A DNA stretch of 64,000 nt, from the NCBI RefSeq assembly GCF_051014445.1, contig NW_027488370.1, positions 7,192,001 through 7,256,000 of the forward strand, read 5' to 3'. Every line of letters starts with the position of its first letter. Position 1 is the first letter of the stretch. The DNA comes from Colletes latitarsis (taxonomy: Eukaryota > Arthropoda > Insecta > Hymenoptera > Colletidae). The notes under the pieces are model-generated. The model was not told the origin of the DNA and ran no database searches. It saw only the letters and a program-made list of their open reading frames with translations. Below are positions 12,372 through 21,745 of this stretch, in pieces. Made by a program: the position numbers and the translations under genes.

Positions 12372-15300
12372 GTTTGGATAACGTAGTAATGTGGTACCAC
12401 ACTGAAAGAGTCGATTATGCCTGGTTTCGATCAATATTTTTGAGGATAACGCATGTTAGGTCTAGGTTAGGTCTGGGATTTGCTCTCGCCAGGCTCATAC
12501 TTACGCATTTTTCATATACTTGTTGAACTGATCCTCGGTTTTTTCTGGTTTGGATCACGTAGTAATGTGGTACCACACTGAAAGTCCATTAAACCTGGTT
12601 TCGATCAATATTTTAGACGATAACACATGTTAGGTCCAGGTTAGGCCTGGGATTTGCCCTTATCAGGCTCAGACTTTCGCGTTTTTCACATACTTGTTGA
12701 ACAGATCCTGGGTTTTTTCTGGTTCGGATCACGTAGTAATGTGGTACCACACTGAAACATTCAATTAAACCTGGTCTTGATAAATATTTTAGAGGATAAC
12801 GCATGTTAGGTCTGGGTTAGGTCTAGGATTTGCCATCATCAGGCTCATACTTTCGCATACTTCTCATTCTTGTTGGCCAGATCCTGGGCTTCCACTGGTT
12901 TGGATCACGTAGTAATGTGATGCCACACTGAAACGGTCAATTAAACCTGGTTTTGATGAATATTTTAGGGGATAACTCAAGTTATGATTGGGATAGGTCT
13001 GGGATTTGCCCTCATCAGGCTCATACTTTCGCGTTTTTCACATACTTGTTGAACTGATCCTCGGTTTTTTCTGGTTTGGATCACGTAATAATGTGGTACC
13101 ACACTGAAACTTTCAATTAAACCCGGTCTTGATAAATATTTTAGAGGATAACGCATGTTAGGCCTAGGTTAGGTCTAGGATTTGCCATCATCAGGCTCAT
13201 ACTTTCGCATACTTCTCATTCTTGTTGGCCAGATCCTGGGCTTCCACTGGTTTGGATCACGTAGTGTTGTGATGCCACACTGAAACAGTCAATTAATCCT
13301 TGTCTTGATAAATATTTTAGAGGATAACGCAAGTTATGTCTGGGTAAGTTCTCGGATTTGACCTCATCAGGCTCAGACTTTCGCGTTTTTCACATACTTG
13401 TTGAACAGACCCTGGGTTTTTTCTGCTTCGGATCACGTAGTAATGTGGTACCACACTGAAACAGTCGATTAAACCTGGTTTCGATCAATATTTTAGAGAA
13501 TAATTCATGTTAGGTCTGGGTTAGGTCTGGGATTTGCTCTCATGAGGCTCGTACTTTCGCATATTTCTCATACTTGATGGCCAGATTCTGGGCTTTTTCT
13601 GGTTTGGATCAGGTAGTAACGTGGTACCACACTGAAACAGTCGAATAAACCAGGTTTCGATCAATATTTTTGAGGATAACGCATGTTAGGTCTCGGTTAG
13701 ATCTGGGATTTGCTCTCGTCAGGCTCTTACTTTCGCATATTTCTCATTCTTGATGGCTAGATCCTGGACTTTTTCTGGATTGGATCACGTAGTAATGTGG
13801 TACCACACTGAAACATTCAATTAGACCTGGTCTTGATAAATATTTTAGAGGCTAACGTATGTTAGGTCTGGGTTAGGTCTAGGATTTGCCCTCATCAGGG
13901 TCATACTTTCGCATTCTTCACATACTTTTTGAACAGATCGTGGGTTTTTTCTGGTTTGGATAACGTAGTAAGGTGTACCACACTGAAAGAGTCGATTATG
14001 CCTGGTTTCGATCAATATTTTAGAGGATAACACATGTTAGGTCCAGGTTAGGCCTGGGATTTGCCCTTATCATGCTCAGACTTTCGCGTTTTTCACATAC
14101 TTGTTGAACAGATCCTGGGTTTTTTCTGGTTCGGATCACGTAGTAATGTGGTACCACACTGAAACATTCAATTAAACCTGGTCTTGATAAATATTTTAGA
14201 GGATAACGCATGTTAGGTCTGGGTTAGGTCTAGGATTTGCCATCATCAGGCTCATACTTTCGCATTTTTCACATACTTGTTGAACAGATCCTGGGTTTTT
14301 TCTGGGTTGGATCACGCAGTAATGTGGTACCACACTGGAGCAGTCCACTAAACCTGGTTTCGGTCAATATTTTTGTGGGATAACGCATGTTAGGTCTAGG
14401 TTAGGTCTGGGATTTGCTCTCGTCAGGCTCATACTTCCGCATATTTCTCATTCTTGTTGGCCAGATCCTGGGCTTCCACTGGTTTGGATCACGTAGTAAC
14501 GTGATGCCACACTGAAACAGTCAATTAATCCTGGTCTTGATAAATATTTTAGTGGACAACGCAAGTTAGTTCTGGGATAAGTCTGGGATTTGCTCTCATC
14601 AGGCTCGTACTTTCGCATATTTCTCATACTTGGTGGCCGGATTCTGGGCCTTTTTCTGATTTGGATCATGTAGTAATGTGCTACCACACTGAAATAGTCG
14701 ATTAAACCTGGGTTCGATCAATATTTTTGAGGATAACGCATGTTAGGTCTAGGTTAGGCCTGGGATTTTCACTCACCAGACTCATACTTTCGCATTCTTC
14801 ACAGATTTGTTGAACGGATCCTGGGTTTCTTCTGGTTTGGATCACGTAGTAATGTGGTACCACACTGAAACATTCAATTAAACCTGGTCTTGACAAATAT
14901 TTTGGAGGATAACGCATGTTAGGTCTGGGTTTGGTCTAGGATTTGCCCTCATCAGGCGCATACTTTCGCATATATCTCATTCTTGTTGGCCAGAACCTGG
15001 GCTTCCACTGGTTTGGATCACGTAGTAATGTGATGCCACACTGTAACAGTCATTAATCCTGGTCTTGATAAATCTTTTAGAGGATAACGCAAGTTATGTC
15101 TGGGATACGTCTGGGATTTGCCCTCATCAGGCTCATACTTTCGCATTTTTCACATACTTGTTGAACAGATCCTGGGTTTTTTCTGGTTTGGATCACGTAG
15201 TAATGTGGTACCACACTGAAACAGTCGAATACACCTGGTTTCGATCAATATTTTTGAGGATAACGCATGTTATGTCTAGGTTAGGTCTAGGATTTGCCCC

Positions 15301-16635
15301 CATCAGACTCCTACTTTCGCATTCTTCACATACTTCTTGAACAGATCCTGGGTTTTTTCTGGTTTCGAACACGTAGTAATGTGGTACCACACTGAAGCAG
15401 ACCATTAAACCTGGTTTCGATTATTATTTTAGATGATCACACATGTTAGGTCTAGGTTATGTCTGGGATTTGCCCATCATCAGGGTCATACTTTCGCAGT
15501 TTTAACATACATGTTGACCTGATCGATGGTTTTTTCTGCTTTGGATCACGTAGCAAAGTGGTACCACACTGAAACAGTAAATTAAACCTGGTTTCGATCA
15601 GTATCTTAGAGGACAAGGCAAGTTAGGTCTGGGATAGGTCTGGGATTTGCCCTCATCAGGGTCATACTTTCGCGTTTTTCATATACTTGATGAACAGATC
15701 CTGGACTTCCAATGGTTTGGATCACGTAGTAATGTGATGCCACACTGAAACAGTCAATTAATCCTGGTCTTGATAAATATTTTAGAGGACAGCGCAAGTT
15801 AGGTCTGGGATAGGTCTGGGATTTGCGCTCATCAGGCTCGTACTTTCGCATATTTCTCATACTTGATGGCCAGATTCTGGGCTTTTTCTGGTTTGGATAA
15901 CGCAGTAATGTGGTACCACACTGAAACAGTCGAATAAGCCTGGTTTCGATCAATATTTTTGAGGATAACGCATGTTAGGTCTAGGTTAAGTGTGGGATTT
16001 ACTCTCGTCAGGCTCATACTTTCGCATATTTCCCATTCTTGTTGGCCAGATCCTGGGCTTCCACTGGTTTGGATCACGTAGTAATGTGATGCCACACTGA
16101 AACAGTCAATTAATCCTGGTCTTGATAAATATTTTAGAGGATAACGCATGTTAGGTCTGGGTTAGGCCAAGGATTTGCCCCCATCAGGCTCATTCTTTCG
16201 CATATTTCTCATACTTGATGGCTAGATCCTGGGCTTTTTCTGGTTTGGATAACGTAGTAATGTGGTACCACACTGAAACAGTCGACTAAACCTGGTTTCG
16301 ATCAATATTTTTTAGGATAACGCATGTTAGGTCTAGGTTAGGTCTGGGATTTGCTCTCGTCAGGCTCATACTTTCGCATATTTCTCATTCTTGTTGGCCA
16401 GATCCTGGGCTTCCACTGGATTGGATCACGTAGCAATGTGATGCCACACTGAAACAGTCAATTAATCCTGGTCTTGATAAATATTTTAGAGGACAGCGCA
16501 AGTTAGGTCTGGGATAGCTCCGGGATTTGCGCTCATCAGGCTCGTACTTTCGCATATTTCTCATACTTGATGGCCAGATTCTGGGCTTTTTCTGGTTTGG
16601 ATAACGTAGTAATGTGGTACCACACTGAAACAGTC
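12372..16635. repeat. Block B2 (expanded second copy)
   Basis: B2 follows B1 head to tail. Compared with B1 it lacks one monomer near 14,020. It has about two extra monomers between about 14,210 and 14,560, about one extra near 14,950-15,130, and about two extra at about 16,140-16,491. Between these places the two copies agree in rare variants, for example CAGATCCTGGACTTCCAATGG near 11,826 and 15,697. Confidence 0.83.
16140..16491. repeat. Two-monomer insertion in B2
   Basis: B1 reads AGAGGACAGCGCAAG at about 12,264. B2 first continues with AGAGGATAACGCATG at about 16,135 and reaches the matching AGAGGACAGCGCAAG only at about 16,487. The offset between B copies rises from 3,871 to 4,223, that is, by 352 bp or two monomers. 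Confidence 0.78.
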
Positions 16636-17316
16636 GAATAAGCCTGGTTTCGATCAATATTTTTGAGGATAACGCATGTTAGGGCTAGGTTAGGTCTGGG
16701 ATTTGCTCTCTTTAGTCTCATACTTTCGCATATTTCTCATTCTTGTTGGCCAGATCCTGGGCTACCACTGGTCTGGATCACGTAGTAATGTGATGCCACA
16801 CTGAAACAGTCAATTAATCCTGGTCTTGATAAATATTTTAGAGGATAACGCAAGTTATGTCTGGGATAGGTCTGGGATTTGCCCTCATCAGGCTCGTACT
16901 TTCGCGTTTTTCACATACTTGTTGAGCAGATCCTGGGGTTTTTTCTGGTTTGGATCACGTAGTAATGTGGTACCACACTGAAACAGTCCATTAAACCTGG
17001 TTTCGATCAATATTTTAGAGAATAATTCATGTTAGGTCTGGGTTAGGTCTGGGATTTGCTCTCATCAGACTCGTACTTTCGAGTATTTCTCATTCTTGGT
17101 GGCCAGATTCTGGGCTTTTTCTGGTTTGGATCACGTAGGAATGTGGTACCACACTGAAACAGTCCATTAAACCTGGTTACGATCAATATTTTAGAGGATA
17201 ACGCATGTTATGTCTAGGTTGGCTTGGGATTTGCCCTCATCAGACACATACTTTCGCATTCTTCACATACTTGTTGAACAAATCCTGGGTTTTCTCTGGT
17301 TTGGATCACGTAGTAA

Positions 17317-17328
17317 TGTGGTACCACA
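17317..17328. other. 12-bp perfect palindrome TGTGGTACCACA (one example)
   Basis: TGTGGTACCACA equals its own reverse complement and contains GGTACC. It, or a variant of it, occurs at this place in essentially every monomer. Frequent variants are TGTGGGACCACA, TGTGATGCCACA, TGTGATCCCACA, TGTAGTACCACT and TGCGGTACCACA. Most changes fall in the central bases or one arm base. A dyad in every satellite copy is the kind of site a dimeric DNA-binding protein could use, but no binding protein can be named from sequence alone. Confidence 0.9.
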
Positions 17329-17343
17329 CTGAAACAGTCAATT

Positions 17344-17354
17344 AAACCTGGTTT
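17344..17354. other. Hyphenated dyad AAACC-T-GGTTT (one example)
   Basis: AAACC and GGTTT are inverted copies around one base. The central base is T in most copies (AAACCTGGTTT) and A in many others (AAACCAGGTTT, for example near 21,750, 34,249 and 46,744); both forms keep the dyad intact. A second common form, CCTGGTCTTGATAAAT, breaks the right arm. The dyad lies about 15 bp after the TGTGGTACCACA palindrome, so the two form a fixed pair in the monomer. Confidence 0.8.
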
Positions 17355-17386
17355 CGATCAATATTTTAGAGGATAACGCAAGTTAT

Positions 17387-17408
17387 GTCTGGGATAGGTC
17401 TGGGATTT
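17387..17408 (+). repeat. 11-bp tandem motif inside the monomer (one example)
   Basis: GTCTGGGATAG is followed directly by GTCTGGGATTT. In other monomers the same place reads TTAGGTCTGGG then TTAGGTCTAGG, that is, two 11-bp units each starting with TTAGG. The pair is present in nearly all monomers, so the duplication predates the array. Similarity to the TTAGG arthropod telomere unit is visible but may be chance. Confidence 0.8.
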
Positions 17409-17422
17409 GCCCTCATCAGGCT

Positions 17423-17450
17423 CATACTTTCGCATTCTTCACGTACTTGT
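17423..17450 (+). repeat. CATACTT 9-10 bp sub-repeats (one example)
   Basis: Three degenerate units follow one another: CATACTTTCG, CATTCTTCA, CGTACTTGT. In other monomers they read CATACTTTCG, CATATTTCT, CATACTTCA. The middle unit is the most variable part of the monomer and defines its main subtypes: CGTTTTTCA, CATATTTCT, CATTCTTCA, CAGTTTTAA, CATACTTCT. Confidence 0.7.
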
Positions 17451-17540
17451 TGAACAGATTCTGGGTTTTTTCTGGTTTGGATCGCGTAGTAATGTGGTAC
17501 CACACTGAAACAGTCCATTAATCCTCGTTTTGATCAATAT

Positions 17541-19302
17541 TTTAGAGGATAACGCATGTTAGGTCTGGTTTAGGTCTAGGATTTGCCCTCATCAGGCTCA
17601 TACTTTCGCATATTTCTCATACTTCATGGCTAGATCCTGAACTATTACTGGATTGGATCATGTAGTAATGTGGTACCACACTGAAACAGTCAATTAAACC
17701 TGGTTTCGATCAATATTTTACTGGATAACGCAAGTTAGGTCTCGGATAGTTCTGGGATTTGCCCTCATCAGGCTCATACTTTCGCATTCTTCACATACTT
17801 GTTGAACGGATCCTGGGTTTTTTCTGGTTTGGTTCACGTAGTAATGTGGTACCACACTGAAACATTCAATTAAACCTGGTCCTGAAAAATATTTTAGAGG
17901 ATAACGCATGTTAGGTCTGGGTTAGGTCTAGGATTTGCCCTCATCAGGCTCATACTTTCGCAAATTTCTCATACTTCATGGCTAGATCCTGGGCTATTTC
18001 TGGATTGTATCACGTAGTAATGTGGTACCACGCTGAAACAGTCAATTAAACCTGGTTTCAATCAATATTTTAGAGGATAACGCAAGTTAGGTCTGGGATA
18101 GGTGTGGGATTCGCCCTCATCAGGCTCATACTTTCGCGTTTTTCACATACTTGTTGAACTGATCCTGGGTTATTTTCTGGTTTGGATCACATAGTAATGT
18201 GGTACCACACTGAAACAGTCCATTAAACCTGGTTTCCATCAATATTTTAGAGAATAATTCATGTTAGGTCTGGGTTAGGTCTGGGATTTGCTCTCATTTG
18301 GCTTGTACTTTCCAATATTTCTCATACTTGATGGCCTGATTCTGAGCTTTCTCTGGTTTGGATCACGTAGTAATGTGATGCCACACTGAAACAGTCAATT
18401 AATCCTGGTCTTGATAAATATTTTAGAGGATAACGCATGTTAGGTCTGGGTTAGGTCTAGGATTTGCCCTCATCAGGCTCATTCTTTCGCATCTTTCTCA
18501 TACTTGATGGCTAGATCCTGGACTTTTTCTGGTTTGGATAACGTAGTAATGTGGTACCACACTGAAACAGTCGATTAAACCTGGTGTCGATCAATATTTT
18601 AGAGGATAACGCATGTTATGTCTAGGTTAGGCTTGGGATTTGCCCTCACCAGACACATACTTTCGTATATTTCTCATACTTCATAGCTAGATCCTGGGCT
18701 TTTTCTGGATTGGATCACGTAGTAATATGGTACCACACTGAAACAGTCAATTAAACCTTGGTTTCGATCTATATTTTTGAGGATAACGCATGTTAGGTCT
18801 AGGTTAGGTCTGGGATTTAGTCTCGTCAGGCTCATACTTTCGCATATTTCCCATTCTTGTTGGCCAGAACCTGGGCTTCCACTGGTTTGGATCACGTAGT
18901 AATGTGATGCCACACTGAAGCAGTCAATTAATCCTGGTCTTGATAAATATTTTAGAGGATAACGCATGTTAGGTCTGGGTTAGGTCTAGGATTTGCCCTC
19001 ATCAGGCTCATTCTTTCGCATCTTTCTCATACTTGATGGCTAGATCCTGGACTTTTTCTGGTTTGGATAACGTAGTAATGTGGTACCACACTGAAACAGT
19101 CGATTAAACCTGGTGTCGATCAATATTTTTTAGGATAACGCATGTTAGGTCTAGGTTAGGTCCGGGATTTGCTCTCGTCAGGCTCATACTTTCGCATATT
19201 TCTCATTCTTATTAGCCAGATCCTGGGCTTCCACTGGTTTGGATCACGTAGCAATGTGGTGCCACACTGAAACAGTCAATTAAACCTGGTTTCGATCAAT
19301 AT
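17541..19302. repeat. Block C, copy 1 (10-monomer unit, 1,762 bp)
   Basis: First copy of a 10-monomer higher-order unit. Landmarks are CTGAACTATTACTGG, TTTTACTGGATAACGC with TCTCGGATAGTTC, GGTCCTGAAAAATATT, CACGCTGAAACAG with TTTCAATC, ACATAGTAATG, CTCATTTGGCTTG with CCAATATTTC, CCTGGTGTCGATC and CTTATTAGCCAG. They repeat in the same order in the next copy at 1,762-bp spacing. A few single-base differences separate the copies, for example CTTTCTC/CTTTTTC near 18,350 and TTTAGTC/TTTACTC near 18,815. Confidence 0.9.
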
Positions 19303-21064
19303 TTTAGAGGATAACGCATGTTAGGTCTGGTTTAGGTCTAGGATTTGCCCTCATCAGGCTCATACTTTCGCATATTTCTCATACTTCATGGCTAGATCCT
19401 GAACTATTACTGGATTGGATCACGTAGTAATGTGGTACCACACTGAAACAGTCAATTAAACCTGGTTTCGATCAATATTTTACTGGATAACGCAAGTTAG
19501 GTCTCGGATAGTTCTGGGATTTGCCCTCATCAGGCTCATACTTTCGCATTCTTCACATACTTGTTGAACGGATCCTGGGTTTTTTCTGGTTTGGTTCACG
19601 TAGTAATGTGGTACCACACTGAAACATTCAATTAAACCTGGTCCTGAAAAATATTTTAGAGGATAACGCATGTTAGGTCTGGGTTAGGTCTAGGATTTGC
19701 CCTCATCAGGCTCATACTTTCGCAAATTTCTCATACTTCATGGCTAGATCCTGGGCTATTTCTGGATTGTATCACGTAGTAATGTGGTACCACGCTGAAA
19801 CAGTCAATTAAACCTGGTTTCAATCAATATTTTAGAGGATAACGCAAGTTAGGTCTGGGATAGGTGTGGGATTCGCCCTCATCAGGCTCATACTTTCGCG
19901 TTTTTCACATACTTGTTGAACTGATCCTGGGTTATTTTCTGGTTTGGATCACATAGTAATGTGGTACCACACTGAAACAGTCCATTAAACCTGGTTTCCA
20001 TCAATATTTTAGAGAATAATTCATGTTAGGTCTGGGTTAGGTCTGGGATTTGCTCTCATTTGGCTTGTACTTTCCAATATTTCTCATACTTGATGGCCTG
20101 ATTCTGAGCTTTTTCTGGTTTGGATCACGTAGTAATGTGATGCCACACTGAAACAGTCAATTAATCCTGGTCTTGATAAATATTTTAGAGGATAACGCAT
20201 GTTAGGTCTGGGTTAGGTCTAGGATTTGCCCTCATCAGGCTCATTCTTTCGCATCTTTCTCATACTTGATGGCTAGATCCTGGACTTTTTCTGGTTTGGA
20301 TAACGTAGTAATGTGGTACCACACTGAAACAGTCGATTAAACCTGGTGTCGATCAATATTTTAGAGGATAACGCATGTTATGTCTAGGTTAGGCTTGGGA
20401 TTTGCCCTCACCAGACACATACTTTCGTATATTTCTGATACTTCATAGCTAGATCCTGGGCTTTTTCTGGATTGGATCACGTAGTAATGTGGTACCACAC
20501 TGAAACAGTCAATTAAACCTTGGTTTCGATCTATATTTTTGAGGATAACGCATGTTAGGTCTAGGTTAGGTCTGGGATTTACTCTCGTCAGGCTCATACT
20601 TTCGAATATTTCCCATTCTTGTTGGCCAGATCCTGGGCTTCCACTGGTTTGGATCACGTAGTAATGTGATGCCACACTGAAACAGTCAATTAATCCTGGT
20701 CTTGATAAATATTTTAGAGGATAACGCATGTTAGGTCTGGGTTAGGTCTAGGATTTGCCCTCATCAGGCTCATTCTTTCGCATCTTTCTCATACTTGATG
20801 GCTAGATCCTGGACTTTTTCTGGTTTGGATAACGTAGTAATGTGGTACCACACTGAAACAGTCGATTAAACCTGGTGTCGATCAATATTTTTTAGGATAA
20901 CGCATGTTAGGTCTAGGTTAGGTCCGGGATTTGCTCTCGTCAGGCTCATACTTTCGCATATTTCTCATTCTTATTAGCCAGATCCTGGGCTTCCACTGGT
21001 TTGGATCACGTAGCAATGTGATGCCACACTGAAACAGTCAATTAAACCTGGTTTCGATCAATAT
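19303..21064. repeat. Block C, copy 2 (10-monomer unit, 1,762 bp)
   Basis: Second complete copy, directly abutting copy 1 with no net length difference. It shows the same order of landmarks. Differences from copy 1 include AATATTTCCC for CATATTTCCC near 20,604, and CAATGTGATGCC for CAATGTGGTGCC near 21,016. Confidence 0.9.
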
Positions 21065-21745
21065 TTTAGAGGATAACGCATGTTAGGTCTGGTTTAGGTC
21101 TAGGATTTGCCCTCATCAGGCTCATACTTTCGTATATTTCTCATACTTCATGGCTAGATCCTGAACTATTACTGGATTGGATCACGTAGTAATGTGGTAC
21201 CACACTGAAACAGTCAATTAAACCTGGTTTCGATCAATATTTTACTGGATAACGCAAGTTAGGTCTCGGATAGTTCTGGGATTTGCCCTCATCAGGCTCA
21301 TACTTTCGCATTCTTCACATACTTGTTGAACGGATCCTGGGTTTTTTCTGGTTTGGTTCACGTAGTAATGTGGTACCACACTGAAACATTCAATTAATCC
21401 TGGTCCTGAAAAATATTTTAGAGGATAACGCATGTTAGGTCTGGGTTAGGTCTAGGATTTGCCCTCATCAGGCTCATACTTTCGCAAATTTCTCATACTT
21501 CATGGCTAGATCCTGGGCTATTTCTGGATTGTATCACGTAGTAATGTGGTACCACGCTGAAACAGTCAATTAAACCTGGTTTCAATCAATATTTTAGAGG
21601 ATAACGCAAGTTAGGTCTGGGATAGGTGTTGGATTCGCCCTCATCACGCTCATACTTTCGCGTTTTTCACATACTTGTTGAACTGATCCTGGGTTATTTT
21701 CTGGTTTGGATCACATAGTAATGTGGTACCACACTGAAACAGTCG
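21065..21745. repeat. Block C, partial copy 3
   Basis: The third copy runs for about four monomers, through TACTGGATAACG, CCTGAAAAATATT, CACGCTG and ACATAGTAATG. After ACTGAAACAGTC it changes to GATTAAACCAGG instead of CATTAAACCTGG, where the unit breaks off. This edge marks the end of the regular 10-monomer array. Confidence 0.85.

Larger units (their letters stand above)
16690..17430. repeat. Four-monomer segment also at 23,560-24,300
   Basis: The rare variants TTGCTCTCTTTAG, GGCTACCACTGGTCTGG, CTTTCGAGTATTTC, CTGGTTACGATC, TAGGTTGGCTTGGG and AAATCCTGGGTTTTCTC occur in the same order here and 6,870 bp downstream, on both sides of the C array. The segment precedes C1 here and follows the C region in the second copy. 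Confidence 0.85.
17304..17479 (+). repeat. Representative monomer (176 bp, GGTACC type)
   Basis: This copy runs from one GATCACG to the next GATCGCG and is exactly 176 bp. In order it holds the palindrome TGTGGTACCACA (monomer positions 14-25), the dyad AAACCTGGTTT (41-51), an AT-rich CAATATTTTAGAGG stretch, AACGCAAGTTATG, an 11-bp tandem pair (84-105), GCCCTCATCAGGCTC, the CATACTTTCG/CATTCTTCA/CGTACTTGT sub-repeats, and a T6 tract before CTGGTTTG. The choice of first base is arbitrary because the array is continuous. Other monomers swap variants mainly at the palindrome centre, at the segment just after TTTCG, and at the AACGCAAG/AACGCATG/ATTCATG position. Confidence 0.95.

Noticed and set aside
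17356..17368. TATA-like promoter at CAATATTTTAG
   Set aside because: AT-rich by composition, present in all copies, with no gene downstream. Satellite transcription is possible but nothing in the sequence supports a defined promoter.
17354..17375. Possible CENP-B box at TTTCGATCAATATTTTA
   Set aside because: The first part fits the TTCG-4N-A spacing of the box core, but the required CGGG end is absent (TTTT instead). A few monomers have CCGGG or CGGGG elsewhere, but not at the right spacing to TTCG.
17464..17475. T6 tract as an RNA polymerase III terminator
   Set aside because: The tract is in nearly every monomer, and I saw no A-box/B-box promoter or tRNA-like structure upstream of it.
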